A stretch of 64,000 nucleotides of DNA from Bugula neritina (GCA_964035545.1 OZ037772.1:5035733-5099732), one strand, 5' to 3'. Numbered from the stretch's first letter, positions 1-11,870 are shown. The notes: generated from the sequence alone by a model not told the origin. Made by a program: numbers and translations.

Positions 1-1
1 A

Positions 2-256
2 CAGTGGACACCTTTGCTACTTGTGATTTTAATTTTCGCATGCGAAAATACGCACCGTGTGGCCCTAGGCTTAACTAATACCATCTTCAAACACAAGGAA
101 TCACACAGGAGTACATGAATGCTTCCACAAGTTAACAAATGGAACTTACTGGATTACATCATTCTCAGGCGAAGGAATTTGAGTGAGGTTTTAGTTACTC
201 GAGCTGTAAGAGGAGCAGATTGTGGCACAGATCATGTAATGCTAAAATCAAAAATA
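2..256 (+). pseudogene. LINE apurinic endonuclease, C-terminal remnant
   Basis: Frame 2 reads through LTNTIFKHKESH, one in-frame TGA near 107 where the family usually has Trp, then KWNLLDYIILRRRNL and GADCGTDHVMLKSK. The last segment holds the conserved Asp-His pair (TDH) of the exonuclease/endonuclease/phosphatase fold. In the intact family this domain nicks target DNA for target-primed reverse transcription. Only the last third is in the window and it is interrupted, so it is a remnant. Confidence 0.75.
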
Positions 257-404
257 TAAGGATTAAAAGATAAAACATTGCAAGAAAGCCACCAATTAAA
301 CTAAGCACTGTTATGCTGAAAGATCCAGAAAAAACAGAACAACTTAAAAAGAAATTGAATAAGAATATAAAGTGTTGAGATGAAAATAATAATGAGATAG
401 ACAA

Positions 405-998
405 ATGTGGAAAATTTTGAGGAAAACGGTGTTTTCAACTGCTAGTGAAGTGGTTGGGAAGCAAGGCCGTAAACATCCGGATTGGTTTAATGAGCATGAT
501 GAGCTACTACGGCAGTTGATTGAGAAGAGAAACAAGGCAAGACAAGCTTTCTTCCAGTGTAATACCAGAGTGAAAAGAAAGAGCTGCTTAAAAGTGCAAA
601 GCAGTCTTCAGAGGTATACCAGAGAAATGAAAAATAACTGGTGGGAAAAAAAAGCAATAGAACTCCAAATGTCAGCAGACAGAAAAGACATGAAAGCATT
701 ATATTTAGGCTTAAAAGAAGTTTATGATCCGAAATCAAGAGTAACGATTCACCTACGAGACCATAATGGAAACACAGTTTTACACGAGAAGGAAAAAATA
801 TTAGAAATAATATCTGATCACTTCAATCCTTTGCTCAACATACCAGGCGAGCTGGATAAAGCAGCAAAAAACATAATGCAAAGGTCACGTGTTGCACTTT
901 TGGATGGTCCGCCCAATATGGATGAGCGTGTGTCGGCAATTAGTTCATTGCGGGATGGAGAAGTTGTTGGCAGAAATGGTATTCCATTTGTGGTATGA
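405..998 (+). pseudogene. LINE linker between endonuclease and reverse transcriptase
   Basis: A 197-codon open stretch, rich in Lys and Arg, resembles the region between endonuclease and RT in RTE-like LINEs. It includes phrases such as HPDWFNEHDELLRQLIEKRN, WWEKKAIELQ and a degraded form of the 'DG(V/L)PAELLK' motif near its end. It probably has no function of its own: it is flanked on both sides by decayed parts of the same element, and the RT downstream is broken. The first ATG need not be a real start. Confidence 0.7.
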
Positions 999-1289
999 AA
1001 GCATGCTGGTCAAAAAATGGCAGGGTGTCTTTACAATACAGAATGTATGGGACACCTAGACGGTACCACCAGACTGGACAGAAGCAAGCATTTTTCAATT
1101 TTTAAGAAAGGCAATATGAAAGTAAACGGGAATTATCGGCACATATCTTGTATCTATTGTAGGCAAGATTTTCTCTTGCATACTATCGACTAATTGCACA
1201 TACTATCCAAGAGGTGCTAGTGGAGTCTCAGTGTAAATTCAGGAGTGCGGAAAGAAGTCCAAGTGTAAAAGAGGTGCACAGAACAAAAT

Positions 1290-1574
1290 ATGCTACTTTT
1301 CGCAGTATTTTTTGACCTCAGTAAGGCATTTGATATTGTATATATTGCAAGCCTTCGGCAGGTCCTTAAAAGGTTTGGCTTCCCAGACAAGTTTATTTGC
1401 AATAATGAAGCACCTCATACAGGCATGCAAGTATATGTACCAATGAGTAGTTCTACTGCAAATGGAAAGCTTGGAAAAGGTATATATGTGAACACTAGAA
1501 AAGAAGCAGACCTGTTTGATGTAACTCATTTCAACTTTAAAACCAAAACCTTTACCGAGTTAGAGACTTGTTAA
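1290..1574 (+). pseudogene. LINE reverse transcriptase palm fragment, first copy
   Basis: Contains AVFFDLSKAFD, matching RT motif A (the catalytic Asp lies in the F.D segment), followed by LRQVLKRFGFPDKFI. The reading frame soon leaves the RT similarity. The same part of the RT recurs about 0.6 kb downstream, so the element carries two diverged copies of this segment or is a composite of two insertions. Confidence 0.65.
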
Positions 1575-1837
1575 GGAAATGACAGGTTGTTTTTTTAAGC
1601 TTTTCCGGAGTGTGTGGGATACCACGACTGTTCCACAACACTTGAGCAATGCAAGCATTATCCCATTATTTAAGAAAGGCAATACACCAGGGGTGGGAAT
1701 TACTGGGGCATATCCCCTCTATCTATTGTAGGCAAGACTCTTTCCCATTGCTATTAAATCGGCTAAATGCCCATATTTTCTCAAAGGTGGTACTAGAGTC
1801 TTAGTGTTTTTTCAAGAGTGGAAGAAGTACAATTGAT

Positions 1838-2083
1838 ATGGTTTTCTGCTTGAAGGAAGTGCAAGAGAAGTGCATAGAACAAAATATGCCACTTTGCATA
1901 GTATGTTTTGATTTCAGCAAGGCATTTGACACTGTTTCTAGAACAGGCTTTTGGCAAGTCATTAAAAGGTTTGGCTGCACAGAAAAGTTTACCGGCAATA
2001 CTGAAGCTTTTTATACAGGCATGCAAGCAAATGTGGCAGTGAACGGTTCCATCTCAAATGAATTTGCAGTAACAAATGCTTGA
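1838..2083 (+). pseudogene. LINE reverse transcriptase palm fragment, second copy
   Basis: Reads IVCFDFSKAFDTVSRTGFWQ, again RT motif A, then KRFGCTEKFTG and GMQANVAVNGSISNEF, the stretch before motif B. It aligns by eye with 1290-1440 although the two differ at many positions. It leads, after frameshifts, into the YxDD-region remnant (LLFAGDI, about 2179-2199) and the C-terminal region. Confidence 0.65.
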
Positions 2084-2169
2084 GGTTGTCTTTAAAGAAT
2101 TAGAAAAGAGTCGGATCTGTTTGATGTTAGTCATATCAAGTCAAAATTTAAGACCACTACTGAGTTAGT

Positions 2170-2935
2170 GAAAGACTTGCTATTTGCTGGTGATATAAGT
2201 ACTTCAGTTTTTTTTTGTTCTCATGCTATACAGACTCCGGTCAACAGATTTGCCAATGCTGCAAAATATTGTAATCTTCAAAATTAACATCGACAAGACA
2301 GAAAGCCTCTACCAGCTTGCAAAATTTGAAAATGAAGCATATCAGCCAAACCCTATAGCCATCAATGGATAACTTTTAAAAAAGTGTCAAACCTTCAAGT
2401 ACTTTGGAAGCACAATAGCAGTGAGCACTAAACAAGATAATAAATTTATCTGAGAATTGGAAGCACTAGTGCAGTGTATGAAAAGTTGAGAACCAGACTT
2501 TGCACTGATTGTTAATTTTTAATCAAAGTCAAGTATCAGATGTACCATACTATAGTACTCGCTGCCTTACTGTATGGTGATGAGACTTGGAACATACACA
2601 GTGTGCAAGTAGACAGACTGCAAGCATATGTCATGCAATAAATATGCTCAATCATGGGTGTATTTTAGAGAGACAAGATTACTAACCAAAAAGTACAAAA
2701 GAGAGCTAGCTTAGCATCTTCAAAATCTGTCCTTATTCAAATAAACTTGAAATAGCTAGGGCATCTCGAAAAGATAGGTCATAGCCACTTACCTAAACAA
2801 CTTTTTTATCCGCAGCTAAAAAAAAGTAAACAAAGCCAAGGGAAGCCAATATTGAGATTTAAAGACACTGTAAAGCGAAATATAAAAAAGTTGGACATGT
2901 ACAGAGATAGCTGGCAAAGGAAGGGTTAATGTAGA
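2170..2935 (+). pseudogene. LINE reverse transcriptase C-terminal region, frameshifted
   Basis: Several frames carry recognisable pieces in order: LLFAGDI (a decayed form of the LLFADD catalytic site), DKTES, YEKLRTRLC, LAALLYGDETWNIHSVQVDRL, LPKQLFYPQLKK and LRFKDTVKRNIKKLD. These match the thumb and tail of RTE-like LINE proteins. At least four stops or frameshifts interrupt it. Confidence 0.7.
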
Positions 2936-3000
2936 TATGGATGGAGACGTTTGATCAAACTAAATTGAAAAGAGTCATTGTCGCACCGACAGACTGCTCT

Positions 3001-3056
3001 GATGACGACAGTGATGGTGATGATGATAATGATGATGATGATAATGATGAAAATTC
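3001..3056 (+). repeat. GAT/GAC trinucleotide-rich tract
   Basis: An imperfect (GAT)n/(GAC)n run. It would read as a poly-Asp stretch in one frame, but the short open frame around it has no recognisable domain and lies at the tail of the LINE, so it is treated as a simple repeat. Confidence 0.6.
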
Positions 3057-3417
3057 TCCTTATTACTTTTATTGTTGTTTTAAGATCATAGAAAACCAGA
3101 TATTTAATTTGTTCAAAAAAAACAGTTAGGTTTGATGTATCTATAACATTATCTTTTATAACATTTTGCTGTATTTAGTTTACTTCCAAGTGATGCTGAA
3201 AAATTTCTACAGTAAAACAGTTGCATAGAGCTGAGGTTTTTTAAATGACGTGTTTAAGAAAAATTTCCAGTGATAAGTTTGCAGACATCTTTGCAAATGC
3301 ATTATCGTCTGAAATGGGTGAAATATATTTTTTTAAAGATCTTCAAAAGCTATATTCAGAAGCAACTTGTTTGCTAGAATCTGACTTATTATATATCATA
3401 TTTTATCTGAATTACAG

Positions 3418-6400
3418 TTTGCAGTATTTGGAGAATCTGGAAGTTCTGGACATTCAGCGCAACAACATGACTATAATTCCAGAGGCGGTCTGCAACTTGA
3501 AAAAATTACGTAAAATAGATGTTTTTGGATGTGAAAGTCTAACCACTCCCCCTTATGAAGTCTGTACAGAAGGATTATCAGCTATCAGACAATACTACAG
3601 AGATCTTGCTAAAGGTAAAGGAAAAAGTCTTCCCCTAGTCACCATTGCCGTGATTGGTAACACAATGGCAGGGAAAACGAGTCTCATCAGAACATTGCAG
3701 AGTGAAGAGAGAAAAAGAGTGCTGACAAATCGTGGACCTGAGGTTGCCGTTGACGAAACAACTAAAGTTTTTAAAGTCGAAGAGTTGAAAGTAAATAATA
3801 CAGTTTTGAGACTAATTGACATGGGAGGACAACCAGTGTATCACATGACATACCAGCTAACACTTAAACAAAACTGCATGCCGATAGTAGTGGTGAACAT
3901 GGAGCATTATCATCAGCTGGCACAAGAAAAGGGAGACAGAGAGGCTCTGAGAAGACTGGCTTTTGATTGGCTGGCTCATTTATATGTGGCAAATCCTGGA
4001 ATTAGACAACCGAAACTGGTTTTTACTCACAAAGACAAGTTTGATGAGGAGAATTTCACAAAGCTGACTTATAATTTCACTAACACAGCTGATCTACTGA
4101 AAGATGAAATTATCAGAGAAGAGAAACAACTAGACCAAAGCTTAGCAGAGATAGAACATTTCCATCAACACAAAGAGCTGTTTCTGCGTGAGGATATCTA
4201 CTCAGTTGGAAAAGAAGATACTTTTCAAGTTTTTGAGAATATGAAATCTGCCATTTTTAATTCAGCTCAAAAATTTGTAAAGGTATTGCCAAAACTATGG
4301 GAAGATGTAAATGAGAAGGTTTTAGGATTGCAGACAGCATTCAGTACATTTGATGAGATACTTCATGCAGTGCAACAAGTAGGTAGAAGTATCACACCTG
4401 ATCAGCTCACCACAATCCTCACCTACATGCATGATTGTGGTAAGGTCTTGTGGTACAAAGATATCAAGGAGTTGAACTTGATTATTTTTCACAAAATTGA
4501 GGAAGTTACTAAACTACTCAAAGTCTTGTGTCGTCATGATAAAGATGCGTGCCATACTTGGCAATCAAGTTTTCAACCATTGCGATTGACTAATGGAGCC
4601 TTTCTTGAAGAAGAACAATTTGGAAAACTTGTAAGAGATTTCTTGTCAGCAGGAATCATGGGAAGCCAACTTCTAGAATATTTATTCAAAGCTGAGACAG
4701 CATTCTTTGATGAAAATGCATACCTACTTGCTGTCACTTTGCTGCAGAAAATCAGCATTATCTACGGACCAGTTGATCTGGAATCAAGGAGCTGCTTCAT
4801 TGTTCCCTTCTACTCTACTGATTACTTTGAAAACAATCTTACTACTGATGAAGACGTCATTCTCCATGCTGAAATCATGTTCAAAGGTCTCTCAATTCCA
4901 CAATATGTCTACCAGCAGATGAGTGTTGTTGTCCTACAAATGTTCCCGGATGAGACAAGTTTTTCCCTTGTTAGAAAAAACGGAGTAAAGGTTTTCCACG
5001 ATGACATCTCGGTGCGCCTTGTCCATGATGGTCTTTCAAGGAAGGCAGATGTTACAGTGTCTGGAGCAACAGAGAAAATCACAAACTGTTGGAAACACAT
5101 GGTCAGCATAACCAGGCAAATATCCAAGGAGATTCGGCGTTCATGGCCTGCCAGCAGAATGGTACACAAGTCTAGTTGTACGCACTGCATTCTGAAAGGT
5201 GAATCCAGTCCTGAATTTCAGGTTACTCCCAGCTGGTGTCTTGAATTTCAAACTGACGAACCATATCATCAGTTTCAGAAGGAGATGGTGACAGTTCTCT
5301 GTAGAGGAGATAAGATTTTGAGTCCACTTGTTCATCCCTGTAAGTCAGTAATGAGTAGTTGTGTGATGTTTCAATTGCAAGTAATATCATACTAGTTACC
5401 TGTTTGCACCGCTGAGTGCATGTCTGGTGTTGCTATTCCAGGCACCTCTTTAACAAGCCAAGAAACTCAAAGTCTCAAGAACATCATTGCAGGACTGAGA
5501 GAAAAAAAACAAGAGAAAAGCTCCAAAAGTGGTGAGCTACAGCCTTTCTTCAACATCTAGTAAATCCTTTTCTCATTTAGTATGTTGGTCTATAGCAAAC
5601 ATAAATGTCAAGTTTCTTGTTTTTGCAATAGCAAAGACACTCTAAAACAAAAACAAACTAGCGCAAGGTGACCAATGCAAAAATCATTAGAGAAAAAAGT
5701 ACATAAAATCTAAGTGCCTACATTTATACATTTTTTTTTCTATCAGAGTATTATTTTAATGAAACAATATGATAATTTTTACAATACAGAAGCTGTCAAA
5801 TCTCATCAGCAAACCACCACCACCTCTGTGGAAGATGAGCTGAGTGATCTCTCTGATGATGATGAATATATTCTACCTCCACAATCTGCTGTTGACAAAT
5901 TAAAACATCTTAAGCAAGTCCCTGTCTTTACAACTAAACAAAGTATAAAAGAGCTCTTTTCAAACACTGAGAAGGTAATGTAACAGCTTTTCGTACAACT
6001 CTATGGAAAGCCTTCAGCATTGCTCAAAAATACATGTATAGTAGTAATTTAAAAATATTTGTACTATTTTTGTCTCACAATTATAAAAAAAGTGTGTTAT
6101 TAGTATTAACTTCCTAACGTGCCTGTGTTATGCTTTAAGGGTATGTTATTAATTTAGCATTATTAGGTTCAGCACTTCACCTATCATATGTATTCCAATT
6201 AGGTGTTTGGTATGACAATGCCAAGAGGAACCGCTTTGATAATCAACAATGAAAAGATAACCAATAGCTCAGACAGACCAGGTTCTCAAGTTGATGTTCA
6301 AAATCTGAGTGACATGCTACGATCCTTTCAGTTCAATATTGAGATGAAAACAGATCTCACAGCTGAGGTGGCAGTTATGACCAATTTTGTTGTTTCTTTT

Positions 6401-8121
6401 AATTAATTTTAAGCTATATAATCACAAGTGTTGTTATAAGCAAATTCGACTCAGATATAATATAAGAGCTGAGTTTAAATCTTTTGATTTCTAATAATTT
6501 ATAAGTTAAAAGTTACGATTGTGCTTCTCATTTGCTTTTATATACTTTTAACCGTCTGAATCGTTTTACAAAAGCTCACAACTTTTACACAAATATACTC
6601 ATTATTTCCAATTTTTTATACAAACAGGAAATATACCAAACGGTTAAAGCAGAAATTAACAACAGCAGAAATGCTGACCACGGAATGTTCTTTCTGTTCA
6701 TTGGTTCTCATGGAGTTGAGAATCATGTCTATGGATCAGATGGAGAGTTGGTAAAACTGACAGACCCGTATGACCTGCTATCTGTTCCTCAGAATCCAGT
6801 GGTTGCTGACAAGCCTAAACTGGTTGTCATCCAAGCTTGCAGCATTGGTGAGTATTCTATATTTTCCATCTTACTATAAGCCCATGTATTTCAGCATCAA
6901 AAGTACCTCTACCAATCAAATACAATATATGAATCATTTAGATCTACCTAAATCTAAGAAAACAGAACACCCTGGTGCTGAGACTGCTACACCTTCAGTT
7001 TCTGTTGCTAGTACCATAGACAGAAGTCTGCTGGAGAGACGTCATGGTGAAAATTTATATGTTATGAAAGCTAGCTTTCCGTGTGAGTAAAAAGTTCTTT
7101 TTTTTAGATTACTATGTTCTCTGTAGATATTTGCTTTTACATCTAAACATAAAGTTGTTCTGTATGTGCTAACTTTTTTACAAAAAACCAAAATATTGCA
7201 TTCCAGTTCATGTCAGTTAGTAGAGCAATTTTCACATTAGTAGTAGAAAAGTGTTGGTTCTGGCTCAATCCCTGACACCGGAGAGTCGAAGACTCGACGG
7301 GGGAAGGGGGTTGAGCCAGAACCAACACTTTTCTACTACTCACATTATTACTTATAGCTATTCAAGTACTAAAAGTTCAGCTTTGTTGTATATTGTATAG
7401 CTTATAGTGCCTGGAGATTTTCTGACTGTGGATCTCTATTCATCAGATGCTTTGTTAGGACCATGTACCGACATGCCGGTCACAGAGACATGCATGAGAT
7501 CTATAAAATTGTGAGTGTGCTACATTTCATCTGATATAATATAGTAACATAGCTTCTCTCAAAACTTGTTTATGTATTCGGTGTCTCATCTCTTTTGTTT
7601 TCATAACGTGAAAGACCATAGTAATTAAATGAAAATAACTCAGAAAGAAATAGAAACACTGATTATGTTGACTTTCTCAATTTGAGAATATTTCTACATT
7701 ATGTTTCAACTCACATTTAAGTCTAAGAATTCCTTCTGGGGTGACAAGTTGCATTATTTTTATGTAGGTACAAAATCGGGTTAGAAAATTTTGTACAGAA
7801 AAGAGACTTTCTCTTGGACAACTACCAGTTGCTACAGACACTCTGACACACCACAGAAAGCTCTACCTGTTTCCAGGATACAATGGAAGTTCTGGTAAAG
7901 AGAAGGAGCTGAGTTTACTTCAACTCAGAAAGAGACATCAACATCCTCCATCCAAGTCATTTCTGTCCAGTTTAGCTGCACAGTCCACACTGTCAGAGTC
8001 AGCTAGCACTTCACAGCAGGCAGAGAGTGGACAAGGCAGCAAATCAAATAACCAGAAGAGAAAATTAGACTCCAGCAAGGATAGCATGCAAATTATAAAA
8101 CACAGAAAGTTGAGTGAATGA
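3418..8121 (+). CDS. LRR-Roc-COR GTPase fused to a caspase domain (Roco-caspase), 5' partial
   Basis: Exons read by eye: 3418-5339, 5442-5531, 5790-5974, 6203-6367, 6628-6847 (or -6851), 6942 (or 6895)-7082, 7401-7510, 7768-8121 (TGA). Phases agree at every junction, giving about 1,080 residues. The N-terminus has one LRR (LEVLDIQRNNMTIIPEAVCNL). Roc follows: P-loop GNTMAGKTS (from 3656), DMGGQ (3818-3832), THKD (4025-4036). The COR-like region is near 4430-4760 (LIIFHKIEEVTKLLKVL). After an acidic linker comes a caspase fold: GTALIINNEK, catalytic His in GSHG (6709-6711), catalytic Cys in QAC (6838-6840), then p10 pieces SAWRFSDCGSLFIRCF and KLYLFPGY. A Ser/Gln/Lys-rich tail ends it. Roco proteins are multidomain GTPases and caspases are Cys proteases of cell death and inflammation; the expected role is GTP-regulated proteolysis or scaffolding. 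The open frame extends back to an ATG at 3245, but an acceptor (TTACAG) at 3412-3417 suggests earlier LRR exons upstream. A chimera of adjacent genes is less likely because exons 1-4 join in phase. Confidence 0.8.
7240..7339. mobile_element. 100-bp hairpin MITE with 8-bp target-site duplication
   Basis: Two arms of about 29-30 bp (7240-7268 and 7311-7339) are exact inverted repeats beginning GTAGTAGAAAAG. The loop region contains a further small stem (GAGTC-GAA-GACTC). The octamer TCACATTA occurs immediately on both sides (7232-7239 and 7340-7347), as expected for a transposed element with an 8-bp duplication (hAT-like spacing). It sits in the intron between caspase exons 6 and 7. Confidence 0.75.
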
Positions 8122-9627
8122 ATTTGGATGCAAGCTTCATAAAAACCTCTCAGTATCTAAATTGGCATGTTTTTGGTTTTTTTATACAGCTCATAACAAA
8201 CACTAGATGTTGTTAAAACCATTGAGCATGGCTGACAAAGAGTGCTTAGAAAAAAGTATTCAATATGATTCACACACATCATTATGTTTGAGCTAAGACT
8301 TTTGTCAATATAATGCAATTATTAGAAATGTAGGAAAGCTTCTTTTCAAACTACATAATATTGGACAGTTACTCTACTAAACTAAATGATTTTATGGTGT
8401 CAGCTTTTAACAAACTCTGCATTTGCATAACCAATATTTTGATATCTATATAATATGTTATCCTCATATTACACTTTCCACAATAATAACAGTATGTTAT
8501 ATGTTATTATCATTTATTCTTAGCATAGAATTGTCTTACCTATTTCCTTTTATTTTGTACCCTTAAACTTGATGTATGTTACAATTTACTATTATTTTGG
8601 TCAATTTAAACTGTGATTATATATAAGCATTGTTTACTGTGTTTTGCTATATAATTAGAAACTTTAATATTTCTTGTAACTTATATGCCTATAGTTTGTG
8701 TGAACAAATATAATATTCTGTAAGATGTCACAGTTCAGGAAGTTTCTTATGTTTATCAGCTGGCTTTTTATAAAGTTCAAACAGCAACTCAAATTGCTAT
8801 TAATTTAGAATCTAGCATTTCACTAAAAATTATGACAAGACTTGATATTATACTGTATATAATTAACTGCTAAAATATACTATACGTATGTCAAATGTTA
8901 CCAACTAAATTAAGGTGTGAAAAGAACCTCTTCAGAATAGATATAGTTTCTTATAATATATTGCCTGCATGTGGTCCTGTGTGCAAGTATGATTGTTACA
9001 TATTAGCTTTAGTTTGGATAAGTCCAGGTCTTACAATAGTGTAGACTGTTATCTAAACCTTGTAAAGTGTCAGCTAGTATAACAGTCACAACATTATAAT
9101 TATCTTATTCATTGTCATGGAATGAATAAACAAAGTAAGAAACTTGCCTAGTTCATTAATTGCTGAATACCTGATAACATGAGTCACAAAGAAGTTTATA
9201 TGAACTTACGAAAAAAGTATTTTGGAAAGCACAGTTGGTACATAATAATTGGCTGATTCATGTCTTAAATTAAATTGGTATTGTCATGCATATACAGTAG
9301 ATGAGACAGAAAGATTGACCAAAATAACCAATTATAGGGCAAGATGCACAGTAACTCATAAAAACATGTTGCTGTGTAACAGAGTAGTTTCTCCATTTCT
9401 GAATTATTTATAGTAGACCATCCTCATGTCTCTACTAGAGAGGATGTTTTGAGGTACACTTGTCCACTTTAAAAAATACTCAGGAAATTGCAGATTCTGA
9501 GCTAAGGTAGAGATATGCACCAATGAGGTCAAAGGTTGTAAAACTAGAGTTCTGTTTATTCAGATAAAATATGGTTCTGGTGTACCGTGTTACTCAAATT
9601 CTGACAGTTACGGCTGCATTGTTATGG
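8122..9627. other. 3' flank and intergenic DNA, no gene seen
   Basis: AT-rich sequence with no long open frame and no recognisable repeat. An AATAAA lies at about 9125, roughly 1 kb after the Roco-caspase stop, but nothing shows it is used. Confidence 0.5.
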
Positions 9628-9780
9628 GTTTTTTTATTAAAGCAAACTGAAGACTTATTATTCAAATGAGGCACAAGAGCAATTCTCTAACATCACCAAT
9701 GGTCTTTGTCGACGCTCGAACCCATGACCTCGTGTTTATTGAGTAAACGATCTAACGCCTAAACCATTGCTTCTCTCTAT
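9628..9780 (-). mobile_element. tRNA-derived SINE, family 1, copy 1
   Basis: On the minus strand it carries box A-like GCAATGGTTTAGG and box B-like CATGGGTTCGAGC, followed by the body shared with copies at 32967, 33757, 47659 and 62350 (for example the strings for 'ATTGGTGATGTTAG' and 'TGCCTCATTT'). Truncated compared with the longest copies. Confidence 0.75.
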
Positions 9781-11228
9781 AGTAATAAGACATAGATTTC
9801 ACAAAAATTTAAAAAGGGAGTAAAACATTGTTACACAATTTGTGCTACTTGCTTCTTGACTTTGTGAAAAAAATTTAATATCAAATCAAAGTTTTAGCAG
9901 TCAAATGGGTAAAAACAATTATATGCTTCATGCTTCATTGATGAAGCTTATTTAGACATGATTAGTAAAAATGGTATTGATCTAGCATGATTTTACACCC
10001 AAAGACTGTTGCAAAAGTATCAGATGAATAAACCCCTTGTATTTGTATAACATATTCCAAAGTATATAAATATGGGCAAATTTTCCAAATAGAAATACTA
10101 ACCAATGCAATATGTTTTTTAATAATGTGCTCAGATTTCCAATAAGCCATTAAAGTTCCTAAAAATTAAATCAGTTTATTATAATATATTATTCAATCAA
10201 CCTGCATAGATGTCCATTTCATTTTCCTACTTACCGTGAGTTGCCTTCCTTATGTTACTTTGATATAAATACAAAAACACTGACATATGCATGTATAAAA
10301 GCATGTTCACAAGCACAAAGAGGCACACACCTAGATACACCTGTAAACAAAGACACACACACGCACACTCACCCACACACTCACACGCACACGCACACTC
10401 ACACGCGCCTACACCATTAATTTCACACCTAAGTCAGACCTAATTTAGACTCAATTCACACCACTTTGCACCTGGTACCCAGTATATATACACCAACATA
10501 ACCTTTTATACTAGGGTGCAGAAATTGTGGGAAGAAAGTAATAAACAGATCTGTGTCATGCTTAAAACTAATTCAATATGTAATCTTTTCATGGCTGTCA
10601 TTCAATTAATGATGAGTGTTTGCAGCATTTTTTTATAATTCTAAGCCACATAAAAAATGTTGCTAATAATCTCAAGAAGTTATAACAAGCAGACATATTG
10701 AATACAGCCAACACTGAGTATTATGTTGTATTAGACGACACTTTCTTCATTATCAAGGTGTGATAACTTTTGTTCATTGTCTCCTCTAATATAAAATAAT
10801 ATCATATATATTATATGACTGCTCCTTTAACCTAACTTATAGACTTGTTCTTTCACTAAATGCACTACATTATTGTTTTCACAATACGAAGCTATCGAGT
10901 CTTTCATTAAAACCAGGTCTCCCAATTGCAAGTTTTGCTTTTGCTACTCTTTTACCTAGACTGTGCTCATTCTATAACCTTAAATTGTTTCAGCTCATTC
11001 AATGATGTATTTAGTTCTGTGCAAAACTAATTATGTTGATCAAAGTGAATATTCTCTTTTCATTTCAATTTATACTTTTATTTGGCAATATAAAAATCTG
11101 AAAAGCAAGGTTCATACTTCAAAGCAGATGTCTACTTATTCATTGCAAACCAAGATTTTTTCAATCTACATCAGCTACGAATAGTCACAAAGGGTATGAC
11201 TTTACTGCATTTTGATTTTTTTAAACAG
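9781..11228. other. Intergenic DNA with a CA-rich microsatellite
   Basis: No gene seen. Short open frames here have no recognisable similarity. A CA/CACG-rich microsatellite lies at about 10336-10409. Confidence 0.5.
10336..10409. repeat. (CA)n / (CACACG)n microsatellite
   Basis: Imperfect CA-dinucleotide repeat with ACGCAC and TCAC variants. Confidence 0.8.
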
Positions 11229-11640
11229 ATCCACACGTTAATATCTGGTTTATCTAAAGACCACTTGAGGAATCAGAATGTAGATTGCAGTTTATTGGCA
11301 AACTCCTTCAAATTGTTTTTGAGAGTCCAAAGAAGTGAAAAATTCAACTTGGCACAGATTATTGACATAATGAGTGATACACAAGTATGAAATGTTTTAA
11401 TAGTTTGCATATTGCATGATTATTGCATGCAAACAAAACTAATTTCATACATTAAACTAACTCTCTAATTAAAAATATGATATTTTATTGATTTTGGACT
11501 CTATTTCTTATCCATTTGTTAATTGGCATTTATTTTCAGCAATATATTTCTACTAGCAAATTATCTATACACAAGTTAACATGAGTGAATTAACTGCAGT
11601 TCGAGATGCTCTGTAACAATACCTGGGTCTTATATGTTCA
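11229..11640 (+). pseudogene. Decayed two-exon fragment of an unrecognised gene, copy 1
   Basis: An acceptor-like TTTTTTTAAACAG precedes an open segment (11229-11384) reading LISGLSKDHL, then DCSLLANSFKLFLRV and FNLAQIIDIMSDTQ. A second segment near 11580-11635 reads VNMSELTAVRDAL, then a stop, then QYLGL. Two further relatives are at 12213 and 23118 with the same order and spacing. Conserved codon-level similarity despite stops suggests coding origin. The pattern of a Leu-rich helix followed by '(D/Q)IIDIMS' recalls stalk regions of adhesion-type receptors, but I do not recognise the family. Confidence 0.45.
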
Positions 11641-11870
11641 ATAATTCCATATCTTTTGCAATGAATTATAAAAATATATTTTACAAGTTTTCAGATTTAT
11701 TATCGTATCAAAATTTACATAGTGAAACTAAAATTTAAACTTTTGATAAAACAGTGTACCTGAGGTTCTTTAGTTGCTAATTTTTTATTTCTTAGCTGTT
11801 TTTTATTACTGACTGCTTATATTTTGGAGAAAGTTGGCTATGGAAAATAACAATTAGAAAAACACTATAT

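Larger units (their letters stand above)
2..2935 (+). mobile_element. Decayed non-LTR (LINE) retrotransposon, endonuclease plus reverse transcriptase
   Basis: The pieces lie in the order expected for an APE-endonuclease/RT LINE: endonuclease C-terminus (2-256), linker (405-998), RT palm pieces (1290-1574 and 1838-2083), and RT thumb/C-terminal region (2170-2935). Many stops and frameshifts interrupt them, so it is dead. The C-terminal part has the phrases typical of the RTE-like elements often annotated as 'craniofacial development protein 2-like' or 'endonuclease-reverse transcriptase' (for example LLYGDETW and LPKQLFYPQLKK). The 5' end lies outside the window. It probably sits in an upstream intron of, or just 5' to, the Roco-caspase gene. 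Confidence 0.8.

Noticed and set aside
2941-3129. Short open frame with a poly-Asp run
   Set aside because: Explained by a GAT repeat at the tail of the LINE; no similarity or splice signals linking it to the Roco-caspase gene.
3245-3417. N-terminal 58 codons before the LRR as coding
   Set aside because: The stretch has no LRR pattern and an acceptor-like TTACAG lies just before the LRR, so it is more likely intronic; not excluded as a true start.
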